Shown here: positions 33,861-42,266 of the stretch, piece by piece
Layout of the letters: each line of letters opens with the position of its first letter
How positions within the stretch are numbered: the first letter of the stretch is position 1
Source of the DNA: Psychrobacter aestuarii
GTDB taxonomy: Bacteria > Pseudomonadota > Gammaproteobacteria > Pseudomonadales > Moraxellaceae
Assembly: GCF_904846035.1 (NCBI RefSeq)
Contig: NZ_CAJGYT010000001.1
Location: 496,001-560,000 of the forward strand
Length of the DNA stretch: 64,000 bases
Direction: 5' to 3'
Notes under the pieces: generated by a model
Databases searched by the model: none
The model's input: only the letters and a program-made list of their open reading frames with translations
Told to the model about the DNA's origin: nothing
Made by a program: the position numbers and the translations under genes

Positions 33861-35354
33861 ATGAAAATGAATCTCAACGATGCAGTTGAGCAGCAGTATG
33901 AGCCCAAGCGTTTTTTCTTGATGCTGCTGATAGGTATTTCCATTTATGTGGCATTCATTGCCTTATCTTATTTAAAAGGCGATAGCGGCTCTTGGGGCAT
34001 CATGTCCTTATTGCCGACGCTATTGGTCTTGGTCGTGGCGGTGGTCTCACGGCGTCCCTTTGAGTCGATGATAGCGGGCTGTATCGCAGGGCTTGTCATG
34101 CTCAATCCCTTTGATTTGGTGGGTCCGTTTGCCGACAACATCTCCACCGTACTCGGTAATGAAACCATCATCTGGATTGTGCTGGTTTGTGGTTTGATGG
34201 GTGGTCTGATTCAGCTGCTTGAGATTAGTGGCTGTCTCAATGGCTTTAGCGAATGGCTACAGCGCGTCATCAAGTCGCGCCGTCAAGCGCTCGCCGCCAC
34301 CGCAGGACTCGGTATCGTCATCTTTATCGATGACTATCTCAATTGTCTTGCCGTCTCGACTTCTGTCAAAAAACTCACCGATTTTTATAACATCTCTCGC
34401 GAAAAACTCGCCTATATCGTCGATTCGACCGCCGCGCCGATGTGTGTGATTGTGCCTATCTCGACGTGGGCAGTCTACTTTGCAGGGTTGCTCGAAGAAA
34501 ATGGCGTCGCTGCCGAAAACGAAGGCATGAGCGTCTATATCAGTGCCATTCCTTATATGGCGTATGCGTGGCTCGCGCTTATCATCGTTTTCCTAGTGGT
34601 CTTTGGCATCATCGGCAACTGGGGTCCTATGAAACAAGCCGAAGAGCGCGCCGCAAAAGGCAATCCTGTGCCTGAGGCGTTCGAAGAGTCGGAGCTGATT
34701 TCAAACGTACAAGCCAAACGCACCGTGTCTTTTCGTGCCAACATCATCAACTTTTTATTGCCCATGATACTACTGATTGGCTCGACCATTTACTTCGATG
34801 TCGACTTGCTCAAAGGGGCGCTATTCACTTGTTTTGCCACCGTACTGCTGTATTGGGTGCAAGGGATTTTGAACTTTGACACTCAAGTTGAGGCGATTTT
34901 TAAAGGCTTTAAAGTGATGCTGTATCCGCTCTCAACGGTCATCGGCGGCTTTTTCTTAAAAGCCATCAATGATGAGCTGGGTATGACCAGTTTTGTGATT
35001 GAGAGCATCACCCCTTATATGACGACCGTGACCTTTCCAGCTGTTATTTTTGCGGTCATGGCGTTCTTAACCTTTGCCACTGCATCGAGCTGGGGGCTAT
35101 ATATCTTGGCAATGCCGATTGTATTCCCTGTCGCTGAAGCGCTGGGCGTCAGCACGCCATTGATGATTGGTGCCCTGTTGTCCGCCTCATCATTCGGTAG
35201 CCATGCGTGTTTCTTTAGTGACTCATCGCTCCTCGCTGCCCAAGGTGCTGGCTGCTCGCCCATGCAGCATGCGTTTAGTCAGTTTCCATACGCCATGCTC
35301 GGCGCGGTACTGTCTATCTTTACCTTTTTGGGCTTAGGATTTTTATTGGCGTAA
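33861..35354 (+). CDS. NhaC-family Na+/H+ antiporter-like carrier
   Basis: 497 residues from ATG 33861, seven bases after AAGGAA (the open frame from 33822 has no such site). About 11-12 membrane helices; NhaC-family signatures include the charged pair in FIDDYLNCLAVSTSVKKLTD (about 155-175) and DSTAAPMCVIVPISTWAVY. Family members exchange Na+ for protons, and some relatives carry organic acids or amines. Its place between puuB and aguB suggests that it moves agmatine, putrescine or a product, or supports pH and Na+ balance during amine use; this is inference. Confidence 0.85.
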   Translation: MKMNLNDAVEQQYEPKRFFLMLLIGISIYVAFIALSYLKGDSGSWGIMSLLPTLLVLVVAVVSRRPFESMIAGCIAGLVMLNPFDLVGPFADNISTVLGNETIIWIVLVCGLMGGLIQLLEISGCLNGFSEWLQRVIKSRRQALAATAGLGIVIFIDDYLNCLAVSTSVKKLTDFYNISREKLAYIVDSTAAPMCVIVPISTWAVYFAGLLEENGVAAENEGMSVYISAIPYMAYAWLALIIVFLVVFGIIGNWGPMKQAEERAAKGNPVPEAFEESELISNVQAKRTVSFRANIINFLLPMILLIGSTIYFDVDLLKGALFTCFATVLLYWVQGILNFDTQVEAIFKGFKVMLYPLSTVIGGFFLKAINDELGMTSFVIESITPYMTTVTFPAVIFAVMAFLTFATASSWGLYILAMPIVFPVAEALGVSTPLMIGALLSASSFGSHACFFSDSSLLAAQGAGCSPMQHAFSQFPYAMLGAVLSIFTFLGLGFLLA

Positions 35355-35435
35355 TGTCGTGCGCGTCATCATGACGATGGCGCTGCGTTGTTTGCTTACT
35401 CTTATTTATTATGGTTGTTTACCAAGGAATCTATT

Positions 35436-36305
35436 ATGAGAAACGTCACTGTCGCTGCTACCCAAATCGCCTGCGGGTGGGACCGTCCAGAAAATATTGA
35501 TAAAGCTACTCAACTGGTCACCGATGCGGCGAACGCGGGTGCCAATATTATTTTAATCCAAGAGCTGTTTGAGACGCCGTATTTTTGCCAAGTGCATGAT
35601 TTTGATTATTTAGAATTGGCGACCTCGGTTGAGGACAATCCTGCCATCGCGCATTTTCAAGAAGTCGCCAAATCCCTAAACGTGGTGATTCCTGTCAGTT
35701 TTTATGAAAAGTCAGGCAATACCTTGTTCAATAGCGTCAGCGTCATCGATGCCGATGGCACGCTGCTCGGTACCTACCGTAAAACGCACATCCCTGATGG
35801 CATTCCCTATGCTGAAAAGTTTTATTTCACGCCAGGGGACACGGGCTTTAAGGTATGGGACACCCAGTTTGCCAAGATTGGGGTCGGCATCTGCTGGGAT
35901 CAGTGGTTTCCTGAATGCGCGCGCAGTATGGCATTGATGGGCGCAGAGCTATTGTTTTACCCGACCGCGATTGGCAATGAGCCGACGCTCGATATCGACT
36001 CGCGCCGTCACTGGCAGCGCTGTATGCAAGGGCATTCGGCGGCGAATATGATACCTGTGATTGCCGCAAACCGCATCGGTACAGAGACCATCACGCACAA
36101 AGGCGCGGACAATACCATGAGCTTTTATGGCACGTCGTTCATCACCGATGGTCGCGGTGAGGTGATTGAAGAGGCATCGACGGACAAGAGCGAGTTTATT
36201 AGTGCGACCTTTGACTTAGAGCAGCTCGCTCGTGAGCGTATTCAGTGGGGCGTGTTCCGTGACCGTCGTCCATCCATGTATGCGGCTTTGCTGACGCACA
36301 GCTAA
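35436..36305 (+). CDS. aguB: N-carbamoylputrescine amidohydrolase
   Basis: 289 residues from ATG 35436 behind AAGGAA. Nitrilase-fold enzyme with the full Glu-Lys-Cys triad: Glu in LIQELFETPYF, Lys in YRKTHIPDG, Cys in GVGICWDQWFPECAR (about 145-160). It converts N-carbamoylputrescine to putrescine, CO2 and ammonia. Paired with the agmatine deiminase gene 75 bases downstream, as in agu operons. Confidence 0.94.
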   Translation: MRNVTVAATQIACGWDRPENIDKATQLVTDAANAGANIILIQELFETPYFCQVHDFDYLELATSVEDNPAIAHFQEVAKSLNVVIPVSFYEKSGNTLFNSVSVIDADGTLLGTYRKTHIPDGIPYAEKFYFTPGDTGFKVWDTQFAKIGVGICWDQWFPECARSMALMGAELLFYPTAIGNEPTLDIDSRRHWQRCMQGHSAANMIPVIAANRIGTETITHKGADNTMSFYGTSFITDGRGEVIEEASTDKSEFISATFDLEQLARERIQWGVFRDRRPSMYAALLTHS

Positions 36306-36379
36306 CCCCGTATCACTGGTTTGTATATGTTGCCGTGCCCTCGTGGCACTGCACCCACTTTTTAGATGAGGCCGCGCTT

Positions 36380-37486
36380 ATGTCATTATTGATTACCAAG
36401 ACCACCCCAAAAGACGATGGCTTTTTTATGCCAGCCGAGTTTGCCCCGCAAGAGCGGGTGTGGATGATATGGCCATACCGTCTGGACAACTGGCGCGATG
36501 GGGCGCGTCCTGCGCAGGCCGCCTACGCAGCGGTCGCAACCGCCATCAGTCAGTTTTGTGACGTGACGATGCTCGCCACCGACGCCCAGTTTGATGATTG
36601 CCGCGCGCAGCTGCCCGAGGATATTGAAGTCATCAATATACCCAGCAACGATGCGTGGGCGCGGGATATCGTACCGACCTTTGTGATTAACCACAGCGGC
36701 GAGCTGCGCGCCTGTGATTGGCATTTTAATGCGTGGGGCGGCGACTATGATGGTCTGTATAGCCCGTGGGACGATGATGACAAGCTCGCTGAGCGCCTGT
36801 GTGCCCAGCGTGACATCGCCCGCTATCGTCCCGATAACTTTGTGCTAGAAGGCGGCGCGTTTCATGTCGATGGCGAAGGCACAGTACTGACCACGCGCAT
36901 GTGCCTGCTGAGTGAAGGGCGCAACCCGCACCTAAATGAAGCAGAGATTGAAACTTATCTTAAAAACTATCTGAACGCGGAAAAGGTCTTGTGGCTCGAT
37001 GACGGTATCGACCCTGACGAGACCACAGGGCACGTTGATGATTTGGCGTGTTTTGTGCGCCCAGGCGAGGTGGTGTGTCTGTATACCGACGACCCCGAGC
37101 ATCCGTTTTATGACGCGGCGCAAAAGGCGTATCAACAGCTGAGCGCTATGACTGATGCCAAAGGACGCGCGCTCACCGTGCATAAGCTGTGCTGTACCAA
37201 AGACAATGTGACCTTGCCACAACATCATGACGTCACCAGCTCCGAGCAAGCCAAAGACCGTAACAGCGAAGAACTGTGTATCGCCTCGTATGCCAACTTT
37301 TTGATTTGTAATGAAGGCATTATCGTGCCACAGTATGATGATGCCAATGACGCGCTCGCCTTACAGCAGCTGGCGGCGATTTTTCCCAAGCATCGCGTGG
37401 TCGGCGTGCGTACCCGCGAGATTGTCTATGGCGGCGGCAATATCCACTGCATCACCCAGCAGCAGCCGCGCACCCAGCCAACATAA
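36380..37486 (+). CDS. aguA: Agmatine deiminase
   Basis: 368 residues from ATG 36380 (MSLLITKTTPKDDGF). Peptidyl-arginine-deiminase-like fold with NDAWARDIVPTFV, HFNAWGGDYDGLY, LEGGAFHVDGEGT, TGHVDDLACF and the C-terminal catalytic cysteine in YGGGNIHCITQQ. It hydrolyses agmatine to N-carbamoylputrescine and ammonia. With aguB it feeds putrescine into the puu route encoded upstream. Confidence 0.95.
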   Translation: MSLLITKTTPKDDGFFMPAEFAPQERVWMIWPYRLDNWRDGARPAQAAYAAVATAISQFCDVTMLATDAQFDDCRAQLPEDIEVINIPSNDAWARDIVPTFVINHSGELRACDWHFNAWGGDYDGLYSPWDDDDKLAERLCAQRDIARYRPDNFVLEGGAFHVDGEGTVLTTRMCLLSEGRNPHLNEAEIETYLKNYLNAEKVLWLDDGIDPDETTGHVDDLACFVRPGEVVCLYTDDPEHPFYDAAQKAYQQLSAMTDAKGRALTVHKLCCTKDNVTLPQHHDVTSSEQAKDRNSEELCIASYANFLICNEGIIVPQYDDANDALALQQLAAIFPKHRVVGVRTREIVYGGGNIHCITQQQPRTQPT

Positions 37487-37530
37487 CTGCTACAATACAA
37501 AGACACGAACACCATAAACCCAAGAACGTA

Positions 37531-37555
37531 TAAGCGCTTTGCCCCAAAGCGCTTA
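37531..37555. other. Perfect 10-bp hairpin between aguA and the aldehyde dehydrogenase gene
   Basis: taagcgcttt (37531-37540) and aaagcgctta (37546-37555) pair with a five-base gcccc loop. No T-run follows, so it may be an operator or mRNA-stabilising hairpin rather than a terminator. Confidence 0.5.
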
Positions 37556-37620
37556 TCACCCATAAAAGTCGACCGACCGACTACACCCAACATGACTGAT
37601 AATAAATAAAGGAATAGAAC

Positions 37621-39006
37621 ATGACACAGTATCAAGTAAACAACCCCGCCACTGGCGAAACCGAAGCCACATTTGAGACCGCAACCGACGCTGCCGTCAC
37701 GCAGACGATTGCAGATGCGCACAGTGCCTATGCCGCGTGGCAAACCGTCTCGCTCGATGAGCGCAGCGCCCTACTGCATAAAATCGCCGACTTGTACATC
37801 GAGCGTCAAGACGAGCTTGCCAGCATCGTCACGCGTGAAATGGGCAAACCCATCGCGCAGGCAAAAGGTGAAGTCGCTTTTGTTGCTGATATTTACCGCT
37901 ACTATGCTGACAATGCCAAGCAATTCTTAGCGCCCAACACCATCGAGGTGGACAGTGGCAGCGCCCGCGTTGAGAAGCGCCCTGTTGGTGTGCTGTTTGG
38001 CATCATGCCATGGAACTATCCGCACTATCAGGTCGCACGCTTTGTGGCGCCTAACCTGATGGCAGGCAACACCATTATCCTAAAACACGCGCCGCAGTGC
38101 CCAAGCACCGCTAATGCCATCGCCGAGATTATGGCAGCGGCTGACGCGCCCAAAGGCATTTATAACAATGTCTTTGTGAGCAATGACCAAGCCGCCGACA
38201 TCATCCATGATACGCGCGTGCAAGGTGTATCACTCACAGGCTCGGAGCGCGCAGGACAAGCGGTCGCGAAAGAAGCGGGACAAGCGCTGAAAAAAGTGGT
38301 GCTTGAGCTTGGCGGCTCGGACCCGTTTATCGTCGCTGCGGATGCCGATATTGAGCTTGCGGTAGACAACGCCATCTCTGGGCGCTTTGGTAATGCAGGA
38401 CAGGCGTGTAATGCGGCGAAGCGTTTGATTGTGGTTGATGACATTTATGATGACTTTATCGAGCGCTTTACTGCAAAGGTCAAAACCATGCATCCTGCCG
38501 ACCCAATGGATGAAAGCACCAAAATGGGTCCACTGTCCTCAATCGCCGCTGCGGACAATCTGCAAAAGCAGCTTGAGTCTGCGATTGCCTCAGGTGCGAC
38601 CGTCTTGGTCGAAGGTGGTCGTCAGACCGATAAAGCGGGCGCTTGGTTCGCTCCTGCGGTCATCACAGATGTCGATAGCAGTATGGAGGCGTATCGTGAG
38701 GAGCTGTTCGGTCCTGTCGCTATCGTCTATAAAGCGCGTGACATCGACCACGCGATTAGCATCGCCAACGATGTGCCCTTTGGTTTGGGGGCGTCAATTC
38801 AGACCCAAGACAGCGCCCTTGCTGAAGACATCGCCGAGCGTCTGGATGTGGGTATGGTCACCATCAACTCAGACTCAGGCAGCGAAGCAAACACGCCCTT
38901 TGGCGGCGTCAAGCGCTCAGGCTTTGGGCGTGAGCTTGGCAACCTTGGTATCACCGAGTTTTTGAACCATAAGCTTATCCGTGATAAGTCACCCAAAAGT
39001 GCGTAA
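37621..39006 (+). CDS. NAD(P)-dependent aldehyde dehydrogenase, Sad/YneI-like succinate-semialdehyde type
   Basis: 461 residues, the short length of the Sad/YneI branch, not the 485-495 of GabD or PuuC. Motifs: GIMPWNYPHYQVARF (about 125-139), LELGGSDPFIV (catalytic Glu) and FGNAGQACNAAKR (catalytic Cys, about 260). An AAAGGAATAG site precedes the ATG. As the last gene of the puu-agu run it probably oxidises gamma-glutamyl-gamma-aminobutyraldehyde or succinate semialdehyde. No separate PuuC is seen in the window, so it may fill that step; substrate is inference. Confidence 0.85.
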   Translation: MTQYQVNNPATGETEATFETATDAAVTQTIADAHSAYAAWQTVSLDERSALLHKIADLYIERQDELASIVTREMGKPIAQAKGEVAFVADIYRYYADNAKQFLAPNTIEVDSGSARVEKRPVGVLFGIMPWNYPHYQVARFVAPNLMAGNTIILKHAPQCPSTANAIAEIMAAADAPKGIYNNVFVSNDQAADIIHDTRVQGVSLTGSERAGQAVAKEAGQALKKVVLELGGSDPFIVAADADIELAVDNAISGRFGNAGQACNAAKRLIVVDDIYDDFIERFTAKVKTMHPADPMDESTKMGPLSSIAAADNLQKQLESAIASGATVLVEGGRQTDKAGAWFAPAVITDVDSSMEAYREELFGPVAIVYKARDIDHAISIANDVPFGLGASIQTQDSALAEDIAERLDVGMVTINSDSGSEANTPFGGVKRSGFGRELGNLGITEFLNHKLIRDKSPKSA

Positions 39007-39050
39007 TCGCTAGCTTTCTTTGTATCAGATGCCGTCAGGTTTTTATAAGG

Positions 39051-39137
39051 TCGGTATAGCGAGATTAAATGGTGTTTTTCGTAGCCTCTGGTGACGCAGT
39101 CACAGCAAGCAAGAAAAACACCGTTTAATAGAGCGGG
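39051..39137 (+). repeat. Dispersed palindromic repeat, copy B
   Basis: The arms attaaatggtgtttttc (39064-39080) and gaaaaacaccgtttaat (39113-39129) pair almost perfectly. The same agtcacagcaagcaag core as copies A and C lies in the loop. It sits in the gap between the convergent aldehyde dehydrogenase and permease genes. Confidence 0.88.
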
Positions 39138-39167
39138 TTTATTAAGCCACATTTTAAGACTTAAAAT

Positions 39168-39206
39168 ACAAAAAAATAGAGCCACAACGCTTAAGTTGTG
39201 ACTCTA
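39168..39206 (-). terminator. Terminator of the permease gene
   Basis: A 12-bp stem, tagagccacaac (39177-39188) with gttgtgactcta (39195-39206), has one mismatch. On the minus strand it is followed by a run of seven Ts. Confidence 0.8.
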
Positions 39207-39240
39207 TCTGATGAGCAATTGGGGTCTAAATCAGTCGTAC

Positions 39241-40680
39241 TTATTTATACCCTTGCTCTTTTAGCCATTCTTGGTTCATGGCTTTTAGCTCTACCAGCTC
39301 ATGGTCCATGATTTCTTTACTCTTACCTGGATTTTTCATTGAGGCATACGCGTAAAGCGCGATACCCAATACTGTCCAGCCAAGGAAAATCCACCATTCA
39401 ATCGGAACCAGCGCTGATGGCATACCTGGCAAGTACAAGACCACCATACCAAGGCTGAGTAAAATGGTGATAACACCAACCAATTTACCTGCAGGGATTC
39501 TAAATGGACGTACCATGTTCGGCTCACGATAGCGCAGTACTAGGAACGAGAGCGCCACACAGGTGTAAGCGATAACGATACCAAAACCGCCTGCATCGAC
39601 AATCCAAACGAGCATCTTGCGACCAAACAGCGGTGCTAGCGTTGCCAAACCACCAATCAATAAAATAGCGTTGACCGGGGTGTTGTACTTTGGATGCAGT
39701 TTGCACAAAAACTGTGGCAGCATGTGTGTTTTGCCCATAGCGTATAGCAAGCGGCTACCACCGATAAGAAACGCATTCCAGCTAGACAAAATACCCAAAA
39801 CACCACCGATAACCAGCAAGATACCTGCCCATTTGCCATTCCACGCATTGGTCATTGCATCTGCGGTAGCAAGTGTTGAATCTTGTGCTTGTAGTAGTGG
39901 CAAGGTTTTGCCCACACTCCACGCCACACCGATGTACCAAAGTACCGCGATGATGATAGAGACAATCAAAAACTTACCAATATTGGGACGGGTGAGGTTA
40001 ATCTCTTCTGCTGCCTGTGGAATCACGTCAAAACCAACAAACAAGAACGGTACCATCACCATGACTGTCATGATGCCGCCAACACCGCCGATAAAGGCAG
40101 GGGCTTGGACAGAATCAGAATTCTCAGGGCTAAACATAACCGCCCCTACGAACAGCAAGATACCCACACAGAAGATACCGACAACGGCCAGCTTTTGGAA
40201 CCACGCACTGACTTCCATACCACGGATGTTCAGCCACGTAATAACAATGGAGCCAAGCATCCCCACGGCGACCCATGTGGCGTAAACGTCCCAACCTGCG
40301 ACATTCCACAGATAGCCTTGGCTATAATTGGGGACGATATACTCAACCACCGTCGGTAGTGCCACAGCCTCAAAGGCCACGACGGAGAAATAACCAAACA
40401 AAATGCTCCATGAGCAAATAAAGGAGGCATTCACACCCAGTGCTCGGTGTGTATACGTGTGCTCGCCCCCCGTGATGGGCATAGAGGCTGCCAGTTCAGC
40501 ATATGTCACACCAATCAAGATAACAACGAGGCCGCCGATAATAAAGGCACTGACCGCGCCCCATATCCCCGCTGAGATGATCCAGCCACCTGCCAGTACC
40601 ACCCAGCCCCAGCCCACCATCGCACCAAACGCCAGCGCAATGATATCGAATATACCTAATGATTTCTTTAATCCAGACAT
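39241..40680 (-). CDS. APC-family amino acid/polyamine permease
   Basis: 479 residues, about 12 helices. The APC start GIFDIIALAFGAMVGWGWVVLAGGW (about 9-33) carries the substrate-binding GAMVGWGW, followed by AELAASMPITGGEHTYTHRALG and PFLFVGFDVIPQAAEEI. It imports an amino acid or polyamine, possibly GABA or putrescine given gabT and gabD upstream on the same strand. A terminator and a palindrome lie between gabT and this gene, so it probably has its own promoter. Confidence 0.88.
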   Translation of the reverse strand: MSGLKKSLGIFDIIALAFGAMVGWGWVVLAGGWIISAGIWGAVSAFIIGGLVVILIGVTYAELAASMPITGGEHTYTHRALGVNASFICSWSILFGYFSVVAFEAVALPTVVEYIVPNYSQGYLWNVAGWDVYATWVAVGMLGSIVITWLNIRGMEVSAWFQKLAVVGIFCVGILLFVGAVMFSPENSDSVQAPAFIGGVGGIMTVMVMVPFLFVGFDVIPQAAEEINLTRPNIGKFLIVSIIIAVLWYIGVAWSVGKTLPLLQAQDSTLATADAMTNAWNGKWAGILLVIGGVLGILSSWNAFLIGGSRLLYAMGKTHMLPQFLCKLHPKYNTPVNAILLIGGLATLAPLFGRKMLVWIVDAGGFGIVIAYTCVALSFLVLRYREPNMVRPFRIPAGKLVGVITILLSLGMVVLYLPGMPSALVPIEWWIFLGWTVLGIALYAYASMKNPGKSKEIMDHELVELKAMNQEWLKEQGYK

Positions 40681-40770
40681 CGTCCTACTCCTTGTCCGTT
40701 AATCGTCCTATCTATCCGTCCTTGACCAATTCCCTTAACCCCCTTGGTCAAGACAATCTTTGCTACCTGC

Positions 40771-40791
40771 TTATCAAGTATAGCTTGATAA
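40771..40791. promoter_or_regulatory. 21-bp perfect palindrome upstream of the permease gene
   Basis: ttatcaag (40771-40778) and cttgataa (40784-40791) are separated by five bases, about 90 bases before the permease start. The symmetry suits a dimeric repressor or activator; the protein is unknown. Confidence 0.45.
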
Positions 40792-40805
40792 TTTTGTTTA
40801 GGTAC

Positions 40806-40835
40806 AATAAAAGCGCCTTTGGTAAAAGGCGCTTT
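40806..40835 (-). terminator. gabT terminator
   Basis: An 11-bp stem, aaagcgccttt (40810-40820) with aaaggcgcttt (40825-40835), is followed on the minus strand by TTTTATT. Confidence 0.8.
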
Positions 40836-40914
40836 GTTAAGGTGCTAAATCTCCCTCTAGCACCTGACAACTGACCTTACCTAAACAGCAGATATCCGTT
40901 GTTTATTGACACTA

Positions 40915-42174
40915 TTAAGCCGTTAATATCTCTTTGATGATATCAAGGCCTTCTTGTAGCACGTCGTCTTCTACCGTTAGCGGTACCATCACGCGAATCG
41001 CGTTGCCATACATGCCGCAAGAGGCAAGTAGCAGACCTTTTTCAAAGGCTTTTTGCTTAAGATTCGCCGTCGCTGCCGCATCAGGTTTGCCTTCGCTATC
41101 GACCAAATCAAAGGCCAGCATCGCGCCTTTATGACGGATGTTACCGATGCTATCGAGGTTCAAGTCTTTTAAGAAGCCAGCAATCTTGTCGCCAATCTCA
41201 ATGCTGCGCTCAAGCAGGTTTTCTTCTTCGATGACTTCCATCACCGCCAATGCCGCTACAGTGGCAATTGGGCTGCCTGAGTACGTACCACCAAGACCAC
41301 CAACTTGTGGGGCGTTCATAATATCGGCACGACCGATAACCGCAGAGATAGGATAACCGCCTGCCAAGCTTTTTGCGGTGGTCATCAAATCAGGCTCGAC
41401 GCCAAGCTGCTCGCCTGCAAACAGGGTACCTGTACGTGCAAAGCCGCACTGTACTTCATCAAAAATAAGTACGATGCCGTGCTCGTCACAAATCTCGCGC
41501 AGTGCTTTGGCAAATGATGGCGTGACTTGGTGGAAACCGCCCTCGCCTTGTACTGGCTCGATAATCATCGCCGCCACTTCGCTTGGGTCGATGTCCGCTT
41601 GGAAAATCATCTCAAGGCTGTGTAGCGCTTGCGCTTCGGTGACGTTCAGCTCTTCTGCTGGGAACAGCGCGTGGAATACAGGACCTGGCATTGGGCCAAA
41701 GTTCTTTTTGTAAGGCAGTACTTTACCTGTCAAGCTCATGCACATTAATGTGCGACCATGCCAGCCACCAACGAATGAAATCACACCAGGACGACCTGTT
41801 TTTGCGCGTGCAATCTTGATGGTGTTTTCGACCGCTTCTGCACCTGTGGTTAAGAACAAGGCGCGCTTGTCACCGCTGATGGGTGCTTTTTCGCACAGCT
41901 TTTCAGCCAGCTCAACGTAGCTCTCGTAGTTGATCATCTGCGCTGCGGTGTGCGTGAACTTGTCGATTTGCTCATGTACGCGCTGGGTGATTTTTGGATG
42001 GCTATGGCCTGTATTCAATACAGAGATACCACCAACAAAATCGATGTAGCGCTTGCCGTCAGCGTCCCAGATTTCTGAGTTCTTGGCTTTTTCAGCAAAG
42101 ATTGGAAAAGCCACGCCCAGTCCTGTTGGTAGGACGGCTTTGCGGCGCTCAAGTAATGATTGATTGGTAGTCAT
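40915..42174 (-). CDS. gabT: 4-aminobutyrate aminotransferase
   Basis: 419 residues, class III aminotransferase. FVGGISVLNTGHSHPKI near the N-terminus, LTTGAEAVENTIKIARA (about 105-121), VGGWHGRT, IIEPVQGEGGF, FDEVQCGFARTG and the pyridoxal-phosphate lysine in TTAKSLAGGYPISAVIG (about 265). It transfers the amino group of GABA to 2-oxoglutarate, giving succinate semialdehyde for GabD. It follows gabD by 92 bases in one transcription unit. Confidence 0.95.
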   Translation of the reverse strand: MTTNQSLLERRKAVLPTGLGVAFPIFAEKAKNSEIWDADGKRYIDFVGGISVLNTGHSHPKITQRVHEQIDKFTHTAAQMINYESYVELAEKLCEKAPISGDKRALFLTTGAEAVENTIKIARAKTGRPGVISFVGGWHGRTLMCMSLTGKVLPYKKNFGPMPGPVFHALFPAEELNVTEAQALHSLEMIFQADIDPSEVAAMIIEPVQGEGGFHQVTPSFAKALREICDEHGIVLIFDEVQCGFARTGTLFAGEQLGVEPDLMTTAKSLAGGYPISAVIGRADIMNAPQVGGLGGTYSGSPIATVAALAVMEVIEEENLLERSIEIGDKIAGFLKDLNLDSIGNIRHKGAMLAFDLVDSEGKPDAAATANLKQKAFEKGLLLASCGMYGNAIRVMVPLTVEDDVLQEGLDIIKEILTA

Positions 42175-42266
42175 AAAAATATCCTTGTCTTTATCGTTAA
42201 CCCGTCTTTATCGTTGATACCAGAGGTGTGACTGGCAGCGCACGAAGGCTGCCAGCACGCCCGATT

